A stretch of 64,000 nucleotides of DNA from Brugia malayi (lineage: Eukaryota; Nematoda; Chromadorea; Rhabditida; Onchocercidae). Positions 43,681-53,604 of this stretch are shown here, piece by piece (the stretch's first letter is position 1; each line of letters opens with the position of its first letter). The stretch is from the NCBI RefSeq assembly GCF_000002995.4, contig NW_025062284.1, positions 1 to 64,000 of the forward strand, written 5' to 3'. The position numbers were made by a program, and so were the translations under genes. The notes beneath the pieces are model-generated. The model made no database searches, was not told where the DNA came from, and saw only the letters and a program-made list of their open reading frames with translations.

Positions 43681-43866
43681 ATTGAAGGTCGTATGATGGA
43701 ATTAGAAAACAAGCTTTCACATGCAGAAATAATAGAAGTGAACGGTGATTCAGTAATGTTTGGTGCAGCTGTGACATTGAGTATGCTGAGTGACGATGAT
43801 AGTGAAGTAGAATATATTTATAAAATTGTGGTGAGTCGAAGCTAATGTTCAAAACAGTCTCCAACT
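43681..43866 (+). pseudogene. greA: Wolbachia-derived GreA, C-terminal fragment
   Basis: GreA rescues stalled RNA polymerase. The frame reads IEGRMMELENKLSHAEIIEV, then DSVMFGAAVTLS and VEYIYKIV, matching the C-terminal FKBP-like domain of GreA (AEIID...V.FGA.V and the Y.IVG motif). The coiled-coil N-terminus is missing and the frame fails after the IVG position. It begins within a few bases of the satellite, so it marks the host-bacterial junction. In bacteria greA does not normally precede rplE, so this is a rearranged join. Confidence 0.85.
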
Positions 43867-43898
43867 AGAGTGTGGTTTAAAGTTATAGATAGGTTAGT

Positions 43899-44410
43899 GT
43901 GTTTGAAGAATTGTATAGAAATAGCATAGTAAAATCCTTAAAGGATAAGTTCAACTAGGCAATATAATGCAGAGCTTGTCAAAGTATGTATTAAAGGTGC
44001 TGCCACAGACAATAAAGCAATAAATGGACCATTTGATGATCTATATTTAATTGCAGGACAAAAACCTGTATCAGTATTTGCAAAGAAGTCCATTTCTGGT
44101 TTGCAGATAAGGAAAGGTGCTACAGTAGGTTGTAAAGTAACTTTACGTAGAGATAAAATGTATGAATTTTTAGAAAGGTTGATATGTTGCTTTACCGAGA
44201 GGAAAAAATTTTAGAGGGTTTAGTGTGAAACAATTTGATGGTAATTTCTGTTTTGGTATAAAAAGAACATATTCCATTTTTGGAAATAGATTATGATAAA
44301 GTAAGTAAAATTAGAGGTATGGATGTTAATATTGTAACAAGTACAGCCAGTGATAAAGAAGCGAAAGAATTATTGCTAGCTTTTGAGTTTCCTTTTTTTG
44401 TTAAGAAAGT
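43899..44410 (+). pseudogene. rplE: Wolbachia-derived ribosomal protein L5
   Basis: L5 binds 5S rRNA in the large subunit. From GTG at 43,899 the frame reads [19 protein letters not shown], a stop, then [58 protein letters not shown], and later [32 protein letters not shown] and [16 protein letters not shown]. Coverage is nearly full length, with several frameshifts. The genes that precede rplE in the operon (rplN, rplX and earlier) are absent; about 30 bp of unrelated sequence joins it to greA. Confidence 0.93.
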
Positions 44411-44425
44411 TAAGAGAAGAGGTAT

Positions 44426-44724
44426 ATGGCAAAAAAATCTATAGTACAGAGAAATCTTCGTAGAATAAAATGGTGTGATCAGTATGGAGAGAAAAGAGAA
44501 AGATTGAAGTCTATAATAAACATTACTTATTGACGAGAGGTTTGCAGCTCAAAATAAGTTATAAAAGAATTACCTAGAGATTCATCTAAAATCAGAATTA
44601 GAAATAGATGTGCTTTAACTGGAAGGCCAAGAGGAGTACATAGAAAATTTGGTTTATGCAGAATTGTTTTCGTGGTTTGTGTTCTTCTGAGAAAATTCCA
44701 GATATCACAAAGCCTAGTTGGTAA
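44426..44724 (+). pseudogene. rpsN: Wolbachia-derived ribosomal protein S14
   Basis: Starts [16 protein letters not shown] and ends [29 protein letters not shown] before the TAA at 44,722. The [10 protein letters not shown].....FG..R block is the S14 signature. A frameshift and stop lie at about 44,533, and another disrupts the run near FRGLCS. It follows rplE as in the native operon. Confidence 0.93.
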
Positions 44725-44735
44725 GAGAGTATATT

Positions 44736-45087
44736 GTGACATTATCGGATAGTACTGGTGATTTGTTAGCGAGGATACGTAATGCTCAATCTCTAAGGTA
44801 AATTCTTCCATACTAAAGATCTTAAAGGATGCAGGACATCTTCTTGATTACCAAAAGAAGTTGCGGGTAATATACCATCTTTTGTTGTAAAATTAAAGTA
44901 TTATGAGAGATCACCTGTAATTAGTGATATAGTTAGAGTATCGAAGTCAGAGTGTTATTCTAAGCACAAGGATATTTCTAAAGCATATAATGGACTTGAT
45001 ATTTTTATTGCATCCACATCCAAGGGGGTGATGACTGATTACGATGCACATAAGTAAAGTTTGGTGGAGAAATTTTGTGTGTTTTAA
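44736..45087 (+). pseudogene. rpsH: Wolbachia-derived ribosomal protein S8
   Basis: Reads [20 protein letters not shown], then after frameshifts [60 protein letters not shown] and MTDYDAH, ending near KFGGEILCVF. The last blocks match the S8 C-terminus ([12 protein letters not shown]). At least two frameshifts are present. Confidence 0.93.
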
Positions 45088-45103
45088 GTAATGGGAGACA
45101 TTT

Positions 45104-45650
45104 ATGTCTCGCATAGGTGTAGCAGCATCTACCGATATTCCTGCTGGTGTTTCAGTTGAATGTAATGATGGTAAGTGTTAATAAAAAGTGCTAAGGCGGA
45201 AAAAGAGTTTAGGCTATGAAGTGATACTGTGTTTCAGGTTACTGATAACCAGTTACTGCTTTCTGTTGATCAAGGCAAAGTTAGTTACAGTGAAATGAAA
45301 CCTATATGGGACACTTAAGAAGTAACATTGATAATATTATTAATGGTATAGTTAATGGTTTTTCTGTTGATCTTGAGATTAACGGTATTGTGTGCAAAGC
45401 AGAGTGTGATGGTAAGTATTTGACTGTATATCTTGGTTATAGCCATAATATTAAGTATAAAGTGCCTAAAGATGTTGAGATTAAGTATATAAAGCCAACT
45501 CACTTGGTGGTTAATGGTATGGACAAGCAAAAGGTCTATGTGATGGCATCTGATATATGCAAAATTAGAAAATATGACCCTTATAAAGGCAAAGGTATTG
45601 TAATATAAGGCAAGTTTATGTTGCGTAAAGTTGTGAGTAAAGGGAAGTAA
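45104..45650 (+). pseudogene. rplF: Wolbachia-derived ribosomal protein L6
   Basis: Starts MSRIGVAASTDIPAGVSVEC, is scrambled for about 170 bp, then is open for 100 residues: MGHLRSNIDNIINGIVNGFS, CDGKYLTVYLGYSHNIKYKV, VEIKYIKPTHLVVNGMDKQK, DICKIRKYDPYKGKGIVI. A TAA at 45,606 replaces a sense codon and the true end (GKFMLRKVVSKGK) runs to 45,650. The L6 tail motif (R..DPYKGKGI) is intact. Confidence 0.93.
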
Positions 45651-45655
45651 TTAAG

Positions 45656-46026
45656 GTGAGAAGGTTAAATAATTTTTAAGTAATTCTGAGAAGAGGAATT
45701 TGCGTAACAGAAAGAAGCTCAACAGTGGTGTTAAGCGTTTACGTATATCCATATTTAAATCTAATAGGGATTTTTATGCTCAATTAATCAATGATGAAAA
45801 AGGAGTAACTCTCACTTTTGTTTCTACTTTGGATGCTAAAATTAAGGATGTATGTAAAAGGGGAATCAATACTGAAAGTATAAAGCAGGTTTCTTCTTTA
45901 ATGATTGAACGCCCATCTAATATGAAGTTAGAACAAAAATTGGTATTTGACCGTGGAGCATATAAATATACAGGGTTGGTTTCTCAGTTTGCTGAAGCCT
46001 TACGAAGCTCTGGATTTAAATTTTAG
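45656..46026 (+). pseudogene. rplR: Wolbachia-derived ribosomal protein L18
   Basis: L18 binds 5S rRNA. The start VRRLNNF is followed by a one-base loss that shifts the frame; the second frame is then open to the stop: RNRKKLNSGVKRLRISIFKS, FYAQLINDEKGVTLTFVSTL, VFDRGAYKYTGLVSQFAEAL and RSSGFKF. The FDRG...Y.G.V...A...R..G pattern is the L18 signature. This is one of the least damaged genes in the insert. Confidence 0.94.
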
Positions 46027-46038
46027 AATATTTTAAAT

Positions 46039-46546
46039 ATGACTATAATTTCCAAAATAATAATGACTGGTCAGAGCTTTTAGTTTCAGTAGGAGAGTGT
46101 CGACAGTCACCAAAGGTGGTAGGAGGTTCTCATTTTCAGTTTTGGTTGTTACTGGAGATGAGAAGGGTAGGGTGGGATGTAGAATGGGTAAGCATGCAGA
46201 AGTTGCTGAAGCAAGGATAAAAGTTGTAAATGCTGCAAAAAAATCAATGATTAGAGTGTATTTACGTGAAGGTAGAACTTTGCACCATGATATTAAGGCT
46301 AAATTTTGCTCTGGTGAAATAGTTTTAAGAGCAACTAGAGCTGGAACAGGCATTATTGCTGGGGGATCGATTGGGTCGGTTTTTGAGGTGTTGGGCATAA
46401 AAGATGTAGTAGCTAAATCTACTAGATCGAATAATCCTCATAACGTTATATGTGCAGTATTTAAGGCCTTTGATAATATGTTATCTCCTCGTCAAGTGGC
46501 GAGCAAAAGGGGTAAAGAAATTAGCGAGGTAGTCGGAAGTAGGTAA
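46039..46546 (+). pseudogene. rpsE: Wolbachia-derived ribosomal protein S5
   Basis: After a frameshifted start ([12 protein letters not shown] in one frame) the gene is open for about 150 residues: [80 protein letters not shown] and [16 protein letters not shown]. The double-stranded RNA-binding fold motif (RF.....V..G....VG...GKA.EV) is clear. R-M at positions normally G-I (GCRMGKH) shows relaxed constraint. No rpmD lies between it and rplO. Confidence 0.95.
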
Positions 46547-46549
46547 AGT

Positions 46550-46946
46550 ATGAATAATGCTACTCTATATTTACTGAATTATCAAAGAAAAAGAAGCCTA
46601 AATTAATAGGTAGAAGTATCGGTTGAGGTAAAGGTAAAACATCTGGTAGGGGACATAAAGGGTAGAAGGCTAGGAGCAGTACCTCCATAAATGGATTTGA
46701 AGGTGCACGACAGTCTATGTATACCTAAAAGTTTACCTAAATGAGGTTTTAATCCCATACGTAGAAACATATGTTCTATAGTTAATTTGCAGCGCTTATT
46801 AGAGACTAAAGAAATAGAGAAAAACTCTGATAAGGCTTTTATAAAGTGTATTAAAGATAAAATTAAGCTTCTTAATAAAGGTAAGCTAAATGAGCTGCAA
46901 AGAAATCTGTAACTTCAATTGGTGGTGGGTGGAAATACTATCATAA
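46550..46946 (+). pseudogene. rplO: Wolbachia-derived ribosomal protein L15
   Basis: Reads MNNATL (with shift), KKKKPKLIGRSI, a TGA, GKGKTSGRGHKG, a TAG, KARSSTSINGFEGARQSMYT, then scattered SLPK-type and RNTYSI-like pieces, ETKEIEKNSDKAFIK, KIKLLNKGKLNE, and the C-terminus AAKKSVTSIGGG, ending VEILS at the TAA at 46,944. The GKG.TSGRGHKG block is the L15 hallmark. Stops such as TAG for CAG and TGA for CGA fit C to T changes. Confidence 0.92.
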
Positions 46947-46948
46947 GA

Positions 46949-48234
46949 ATGGGCAGCAAATCACCGTTTAATAGTTTAGATCCTTCTTTATTATATAAAG
47001 GTAATTTATTAAGGCGCATGCTTTTTACGATAATAGCTTTATTTTGTATTCATTTAGGTATTCTTGGAATTAATCATGATATAATTAATGATATATTTCC
47101 TAAAGAAGGTGCTAGTATTTTTGGAGTATTTAATCTATTTTCGATTGGGGCATTAGCTAGGATAATAATTTTAGTACTGAATGTTATGTCATATATAGTT
47201 GCATCTTCTGTCGTTAAAGGAATTAATGAAGTTAAAATAATGGAGAATAAAAGCGTCGAAGGATGAATTCCTGTATACGTTGTATGACCACAGTGTTTTG
47301 TACATTTCAATCAGTTCTATTCTAAATAGATTGATTCTTCATCTAATTATTATTATACGAACAGGGAAGGAACATTAGTTGTAATCCAACCTGGTGTTAT
47401 GTTTCGTACAGTGAGTGGTATTCTCAACCTTTTGTGTTAATATAGCTTTGTGAGCAAATCAGTGCTAGTGGTATAGGTAATGCTGTCTCATTAATTACCT
47501 TCACAGGTATGCATTGTGCTTTTTCCTTCTTGTTAGTATTAAATAAAGATGGTAGCATGTCGTTGCTTATTATCCTTTTTGTTTTTGTGTTATTTTTTTA
47601 CTGCTACCTTTAATTATTTTGTAGAATCTTCTTATAGAAATGATCACTGTTCAATACCTAAAAAGCAGTTTAAAAGATTGCATAGTGATGGCTTTACTTA
47701 TATTCCACTAAAGATTAATTTATCTGATGTAATACCTACTATTTTTGCCAATGCAATTTTATTAATGCCTGTTTCAATTGCAGACTTCTATAAGGGGCAT
47801 GCTTTTTCTGATTTTATTTTAAACTGTTTTATGGCAAACAAAGTAGTTTATATTGCAGCTTACTCAGCGCTTATAGTGTTTTTTAACTTTTTCTATACTA
47901 ATTTTATATTTAATCCAGAGAAAAATGCAGATTTTCTTAAAAAAAATAATGGTTTTATACTGGTAGAAGACGAGGAAAACACACTTCTGATTGCCTTCAA
48001 GGTATAGTTCTTAAATTAACTTTTATTGTTTCCGCATATCTGGTGGTCATATGTACTGTGCCTGAAGTCATGAGATATTATTATGATATGCCATTTATTT
48101 TGGTGGGACGAGCTTGTTGATTATAGTTAATGTTACTACTGATACTGTTATGCAAATACAGACGTATATGTTTTTTAATAGATATGATAGCTGGATAAAA
48201 AAAATATGAATCTAAAACAAAGAAATTAAGATGA
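46949..48234 (+). pseudogene. secY: Wolbachia-derived preprotein translocase SecY
   Basis: SecY forms the protein-conducting channel. From ATG at 46,949: MGSKSPFNSLDPSLLYKGNL, RRMLFTIIALFCIHLG, GINHDIINDIFPKEGASIFG and VFNLFSIGALARIIILVLNV, the first three membrane helices. A 150-residue frame from 47,549 continues with FANAILLMPVSIADFYKGHA, FFNFFYTNFIFNPEKNADFL and KKNNGFI. The end is [35 protein letters not shown]. The middle (about 47,270-47,550) is shifted and partly lost. Its TGA overlaps the adk ATG, as expected for an intact operon junction. Confidence 0.94.
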
Positions 48235-48865
48235 TTATTACAATTTTTGGTTCCAGTAAAGATACTCAGTCAAGCTTACTAGTAGGAAGATATAACTTAA
48301 AGTTAATTTCAGTAGGGGATTTATTGAGGAATATTATATCTAGTTGCAGTAGTGAGTAGGCAAAAAAATAAAAGATACTGTAGAATCTGTACTGTGGTAA
48401 TTTAATTCAAGATGGAGTTATATATGAATTATTATATGATCAGCTTGCATTGATGGATGATAATTTTTTATTCGACGGTTTTCCAAAAAATCTAAATCAA
48501 ACTCATTTCTTAACTCAAGTTTTGCGGGAAATATAATAGAGGTGTGGATACTGTAATTGAATTGCAGCTTAGCGATAAGGTAGCAATTGACAGATTACAA
48601 ACCGTCTCGACTGCTTGGACTGTAAAGTGTATACAGTACATCTTCTTTCAAAGATGATGATAGTCATGTTTGTGCAAGTGCAAGACTAGAAAAGAGAATT
48701 GATGATTCTGACTTATCTGCAATTGATAGAAGAATAGACGAATATCAGTCCAAATAAAGAGTCCAGTGAGTGTTACAGAGATAAATTATTAATGATTGAG
48801 CTAATCTTAATGTTAACCAGGTAAAACAAGAGATTGAAAGTAAAATTTCTTGCAGTTTAGTTTGA
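48231..48865 (+). pseudogene. adk: Wolbachia-derived adenylate kinase
   Basis: Adenylate kinase interconverts ATP, ADP and AMP. Reads [20 protein letters not shown] (the P-loop G.PG.GK.T is lost), [30 protein letters not shown] (family DGFPR), VDTVIELQLSDKVAID, then pieces of the zinc-type lid ([16 protein letters not shown] in a mixed frame, DDSHVCASA), and ends VNQVKQEIESKISCSLV. Several stops and frameshifts. Adk after SecY is the usual alphaproteobacterial order. Confidence 0.93.
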
Positions 48866-48917
48866 CTCTGAGTTGTTTTATATCATAAAATTAAGAATTA
48901 TTATTAATAAAATATCG

Positions 48918-49245
48918 GTGACGTGTATTGCAGGTGTATATGTTCAGAAATGTATTTCTTTTGGATTAACTTATACATATTTCTACTGCAAATATAATTT
49001 GCCATGCTTGCGGGACTGACAAGAGTAAATGTGGTTCGGAATTGCGAGATAAATGTATAGAAAAGATCAACAGCTTCATTAGGCAAAATTATTCCATAGA
49101 GGGTGATCTCAGGAAAGAAGTGGCTATGAATATAAAGTGTTTAGTAGAGATGGGGTGCTATAGGGAGTGAGACACAGGAAAGGTTTACCTGCAATGCTAA
49201 AACTCGTAAAGGTGGATCTCGCTTGCGGGAAAAGAATGAAATTTT
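48918..49245 (+). pseudogene. rpsM: Wolbachia-derived ribosomal protein S13
   Basis: Starts near VTCIAGVYV (IAGVN in the family), then KCISFGLTYIY, STANIICHACGTDKSKCGSE, LRDKCIEKINSFIRQNYSIE, GDLRKEVAMNIKCLVEMGCY, and in the last part RHRKGLP and NAKTRKGGSRL. The G.L......NI..L...G.YRG.RH..GLP.R signature is recognisable, though the conserved GQRT segment is deleted. Confidence 0.93.
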
Positions 49246-49260
49246 TTATTGTGTGTTTTA

Positions 49261-49646
49261 ATGAAAAAGATCAGAACGGCTGATAGAAGCGCAGCAAGTT
49301 TGTTACTGGGGTTATTCACATTCGTGCAACTTTTAATAATACTTTTATAAATGTGGCTGGTGTTCAAGGTAACACTCGGTACCAAACTTTCGTAGGTACT
49401 CATGGTTTTCCAGGCTCAAGAAAGTCTACAACTTATGGTGCGAGTAAAGCCTTACAGGCTGCTGCAAAAGCTGGAATAGAGAAATTTGGTGTGGAGGTTG
49501 TTTCTGGGATAATTCGTGGCCCTGGTTTTGGTACCGAGACTGCAGTTAAAGCACTTCAGAGCTGCGGGTTAACAGTTACCTCAATTGCGAATAAGACTAC
49601 GATTTCTCATAATGGATCTAGGTTAAGAAAAAAAAGAAGGGTATAG
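49261..49646 (+). pseudogene. rpsK: Wolbachia-derived ribosomal protein S11
   Basis: The first 90 bp are frameshifted ([10 protein letters not shown], then [15 protein letters not shown] in another frame). From about 49,353 a single frame is open to the stop: [80 protein letters not shown] and [12 protein letters not shown]. The GPG.G...A...L...GL.V..I.D.TP..HNG signature is present. Confidence 0.95.
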
Positions 49647-49659
49647 GATATTTGAAAAG

Positions 49660-50648
49660 GTTATTTTATGTGTTAAGGATGACGGTATTCCTGTTTTTGA
49701 CAGTTTAGATAAATTAACTAAGCCTAATTCGACGAAAGTAGTATCAAGTGACTCAAGCGAGAAGGGTGATACTGTGCTAGAACCATTGGAGAGTGGTTTT
49801 GCTTTAGGTAATTAGGTAATGCATTAAGGCGTGTAATGTTGTCTTCTCTTATAGGTAGTGCTGTTTATGGTATAACTCATGAGTTGCTTCAACCAAGGAG
49901 TAAGAGAAGATGTGACTGATATAGTATTCAGTATTGGTGTGTTGAGGTGTAAATTAAATGGCACTTCTAATAAATGCCTAAGTTTGAGTGCTAAAGGGCC
50001 TTAGCAAGATAGAAACTGATGATCAGTGTTCTATTTTTAATAAAGATCTGCTGATTTGTACACTGGAACAGGATGTAGAGCTCAACATGACTATGTGTGT
50101 GGCTAGCGGAAAAGGTCACCTTTCCGTAACTAAATATAAGGAAAACGAATTTTTGAAGCTATGAATGAGCAGGATCTAATTAGTTTTATTCCGGTTAATA
50201 CTTTTTGTAGTCCCATAAACAGATTTTCGTATAGAGTAGAAAATAGTTGTGTTGGTCAAGTTACTGATAAGGATAGATTGATATTGTCAGTTGAAAGTGA
50301 TGACACAATTTCTCCGAGTCAAGCTGTTCACTCTGCTGTTATAAAAAATCACAGGTTTCTTCGCCCAGTGGTTATAAAGATTTGGGTTATGACCCTATCT
50401 TATTGCATAAAGTAGATGAAATGGAGTCGTCTATCAGGTCAATGATTGCTTAAAGAATGAAAATATCACTTATATAGGTGATCTTGACAAACGACAGGAA
50501 GTGAAATGTTAAAAACTGCTAATTTTGATAGAATGAAATTAAGGCGGTTTTAAATAATTTTGGCTCGTTTTTGGGTATGGATATATCAGATTGGCAACCT
50601 AAGGACATAGATGAATTGGCTAGGTTAGGTGATACTGATGAAGATTAG
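49660..50648 (+). pseudogene. rpoA: Wolbachia-derived RNA polymerase alpha subunit
   Basis: Pieces in order: DDGIPVFDSLDKLTKPNSTK, LEPLESGFAL, GNALRRVMLSSLIGSAVYGI (the conserved alpha N-terminal dimerisation helix), THEL, GVREDVTDIV, CKLNGTSNKCLSLSAKGP, ELNMTMCVASGKGHL, TKYKENEFL, then an open 84-residue frame NEQDLISFIPVNTFCSPINR, ENSCVGQVTDKDRLILSVES. The C-terminal domain remains as KVDEMESS, CLKNENITYIGDL, MLKTANF and ends DELARLGDTDED. Nearly the whole gene is covered, with at least six frameshifts. Confidence 0.94.
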
Positions 50649-50655
50649 GTGATAT

Positions 50656-51060
50656 ATGAAACATGGAATAATAAAATGGAAACTATCTCGTTGTACTGAA
50701 CATAGATTATCGATGTTAAAGAATCTATCTATTTCATTAATTAATCACGAAGATTTTAATTACTTTACCGAAGGGTCCGTATGTGCAAAAGTTTATTACG
50801 ATTACTAAGGATAAGAATACTTTACATGGTAGAAGGCTATTACTTTCTCGCTTTCATAATAAATTGGTAGTTGATAAGTTGCTAAATGTTTTAGCTGGCC
50901 GTTATCAGGATTGTTATCAGGTGGTTATTCTAGAGTAATAAAATTTAGTGCTCGAAAGAGTGATTGTGCTTCAATGGCAGTAGTAGAAATAGTTGATAGA
51001 GATGTTACAGTTACAGCAAAAGGTAAGGTTTGTGATAAAAATGAAGGAAAAATGAAGTAG
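50656..51060 (+). pseudogene. rplQ: Wolbachia-derived ribosomal protein L17
   Basis: Starts MKHGIIKWKLSRCTEHRLSM and continues LKNLSISLINHE, then frameshifted [40 protein letters not shown], and finally [29 protein letters not shown]. The L17 signature (L.R...HR..ml.nl..sL..HE and GGY.R) is clear. It closes the operon, as in other bacteria. Confidence 0.94.
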
Positions 51061-51124
51061 CGACGAAAAGTTAATTATTATCATAGTTTCTTATGGTGAG
51101 TGGATTGCACTGTTTTGTAGGTTA

Positions 51125-51455
51125 TTTTGGTGAGTTGTTAATTTTATTATATTTGAAGTTGAAATGGTATTAGGTTATAAAACACTGTTATTGTTGTAAG
51201 TTTAGTGAAATTGACTTAATTGTATCTAAAAAAAGAGCTTATTTTTATAGAAGTTAAAACAAGTCTGCTTGAAGAAGATATATCAATATATTATCTTTAG
51301 TATCGATCTATTGTAAAATCCTCTAAATTTCCTCTAAGTAAGAATTTTAGTTTTTTAGATTATCCAATCAGATATGATTTATGCTTCCTTTCCTTAAAAG
51401 AGGACTGCCTATAAAAAAATGCTTGGCTTGAAGAGCGCAAGGTTTATATAGATAA
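51125..51455 (+). pseudogene. Wolbachia-derived UPF0102 (YraN-like) protein
   Basis: Frames give GYFGELL, then FSEIDLIVSKKRALIFIEVK, T..LLEEDISI, and SKFPLSKNFSFLDYPIRYDL then CFLSLK. The EIDLI......FIEVKT pattern is the nuclease-like core of the UPF0102 family, whose exact role is not established. About 100 residues are expected; the pieces cover most of it with stops. Confidence 0.85.
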
Positions 51456-51461
51456 TTTAGC

Positions 51462-51950
51462 ATGAAAAGACCGACCCAATACAGTAATTTAGCTTCATCT
51501 TACACTAGAGCACTGTTTCTCGTCTCAGAGAATAAGCTAAGTGTTATAAGAAAAGAAGTGGAATTTTCGTTAGCTTTTTTAAAAGTCAACATGATGTCTT
51601 TATATCCCTATCCCATCCTATGATTTCTTTTGTAGTCAAAAAAGAAGTAATACTTTCTGTAAATGAACACTTGAGTGAGAGTTTAGTGAAATTTATTGCA
51701 GTTATATTTGCAAATAAGCGCTCTAATCTCTGTATTAGAAAAGTTCTTAACTCTAAGAGAAAGTGACAATGAATTAGAAATTACTATATGAGATATGCAA
51801 AGATAAGTGAGAATTTTGTGACTCTGATGTCAATGAACTCACAAATGAGTGCTATATAAAAAATAGAGCTTCAAGAGGTAATCTAGTTAAGCTGTCAAAT
51901 TTTAGTGTGTACTGTACAAACGTTGCAATTTACAGTTTACAGGTAATTTA
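51462..51950 (+). pseudogene. atpH: Wolbachia-derived ATP synthase delta subunit
   Basis: From ATG at 51,462: MKRPTQYSNLASSYTRALFL, VSENKLSVIRKEVEFSLAFL, then after shifts ISFVVKKEVILSVNEHLSES, LVKFIAVIFANKRSNLCI, ESDNELEIT and NFVTLMSMNSQ. This is the delta (OSCP) subunit of F1Fo ATP synthase: Y..AL...A on the first helix and the F......RR....L helix. The C-terminal strand pair is degraded. The next expected gene, atpA, is not present. Confidence 0.75.
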
Positions 51951-51964
51951 TGCAATAAATGATA

Positions 51965-52995
51965 TTAACTGTACTGATTTTACCATGGATATCTCAAATA
52001 AGGTATGGGAAAACTCCTGATTCTGAAGGTATTAGTGTTTTCCTTAGCTGTCCAGTTGGTCGTCATGACGGATTTCTGGAAACATTCAAATCTCGTATTC
52101 AGAATTGCTTAGCCATACTGCTTGATGCAGTAGACAAACCTTGCCAGTCGGAACAATTTAATGAAATCAAGTGGGCTTATCATTATGTGACATTACCTTC
52201 AGATATTGTACTATTGTTGACCACTTGTTTCTGCTTCAATCAAAATTGCATGTGGCATTATACATTGAGTAAATAGAATTTATTACCTACTTTTGCCCAG
52301 GTAGTGCTAAAGTTGCTAGCATCGCAGTGCTACCTTTAAGCTACAGGCAAGGGATCATCAGGAAAACTTCTACAGCGCTTCAGCCCACTCCAGTTTAATT
52401 ATATCACTTGAAAGCGACAGAGGGTTTTGTTGATATGGCACAGCAAAGGTAATTCCTAAGTCAGTTTTTATCGTTCCAATCTCTTCTTCTCCATCTAGCA
52501 GTTATAGCAACTGACCTTCTTCTCTCGAAGGTAGTATTACGGATGGCGTTGTTCTAACACTTATGCTGTAATTCAGCTCTTGTACTTACTTGTAGTTACT
52601 CTGATTACAGTAATAAGAGAAGGAGACATTGGCTTTTCGATTGAATAGATCGACTCCTTATTTTTATCTATTGTTGGCAAACAAATTTAATGCAAAATAT
52701 TTTTCGGTTTGGAGAGAAGGTGTCAGGATAAATCTTCCTGATGCATCACAAGCACAGTTATCTCTTTTTTCTACTGTTGAGCCTGCTAAAGTCTGATTAA
52801 ACCAGCTTATGCTTGAGCGGAACTCAGTGGTCGTCGACGATAATAAAATCACCCTCTATATTGCTGGGAGTAGCTCAGCCCACAACCATTACTCACTCTT
52901 ACCCATACGGGCGGGCTTCTCGAGATGAAGGCATACTAAATATTATTCGCACTGCACCAGTGCCTTCCGCTTCAAGTCTGTTCACTATAACTTTT
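51965..52995 (-). pseudogene. Phage terminase large subunit relic, copy 1
   Basis: TerL cuts and packages phage DNA. On the minus strand, from high to low coordinates: FIIVDDH (Walker B region), WFNQTLAG, LSRLNSRKKR-type and TVLVMHQEDLS (family VVMQRLHEDDLSG), LPLLCHINKT, TTWAKVGNKFYLLNV and PHAILIEAETSGQQ (family ILIEDKASGQ in the nuclease domain), then weak matches to about 51,965. Order and spacing fit a TerL gene of WO-phage type. Many stops and shifts. The plus-strand frame at 51,959-52,276 is antisense to it. Its 5' third is repeated in inverted orientation at 61,825-62,185. Confidence 0.7.
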
Positions 52996-53072
52996 ATATA
53001 TTAATAACCATTATACCACTGTTTTGAAAGCATAACTGAATGAGTTTGAGAAAGTTTATACTCCCCTCTTTT

Positions 53073-53115
53073 TGTCATTCCAGTGCTCAAACATTGGATT
53101 CAGCACACTGAAATG
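53073..53115. repeat. Degenerate CCAGTG...CACTG intergenic palindrome
   Basis: TGTCATTCCAGTGCTCAAAC followed by a GGATTCAGCACACTGAA segment resembles the TGTCATCCCAGTG...CACTGGGAT palindromes common between Wolbachia genes. Similar remnants lie at 60,149-60,182 and 63,557-63,592. Confidence 0.5.
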
Positions 53116-53255
53116 GCGATTCCTCATCATACTTCACGGTATCTTTAGATCGAATCTAGCTAAGGAAAGAAGGACCGTTGGTGGCTAGTTATTTATATTA
53201 ACTTTATAGTTAACATTTTTTTATTCTAAACGTCTTAAGTCATAGCTGATCTAAA

Positions 53256-53330
53256 TTTAAACGTTAGAAAATTTACTAAGCAGAAAAAAGGTAAAAAAAT
53301 CCTGTTAGCTAATTATTCACTACCTATCTT
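53256..53330 (-). repeat. AT-rich intergenic repeat, copy 1
   Basis: The minus strand reads TTTTTTTACCTTTTTTCTGC followed by TTAGTAAATTTTCTAACGTT. The same sequence, plus strand, is at 57,146-57,190 with few changes, and a weaker copy is at 57,287-57,330. Likely a Wolbachia intergenic repeat family. Confidence 0.65.
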
Positions 53331-53604
53331 TTTAAATTGGTGTTTTTTACTGTGCCGAATGCTTTAACAAGCGCATTTCAATTATACTAAGTAAAAACCT
53401 TGAAAGGTTATCATGATATACGGTGCACATAGTGCAAAAAATGGAATAAAAGGTATCAAGTAGATTGAGTTTTTTGTCGTTTAATCTGTATAGAGAAGAT
53501 AAATAGCTTCAATGTTGAAGCTGGTGAAGTTTGTAGTTCCGTTTCCCTGTTTTCAAATCATAATATTTATATATTTGTGAAAGAATCTAGTTGTAAGGCG
53601 GAAA

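Larger units (their letters stand above)
52996..53600. other. Intergenic stretch within the Wolbachia insert
   Basis: No gene is recognised. It holds a degenerate palindromic Wolbachia-type repeat at 53,073-53,115 and an AT-rich repeat at 53,256-53,330, listed separately. Confidence 0.5.

Noticed and set aside
46033..46398. 121-residue minus-strand frame
   Set aside because: Antisense to the rpsE relic, whose plus-strand translation is clearly ribosomal protein S5.
51959..52276. 105-residue plus-strand frame as a gene
   Set aside because: The minus strand carries terminase motifs (TTWAKVGNKFYLLNV, ILIEAETSGQQ) in this stretch, so the plus frame is antisense.
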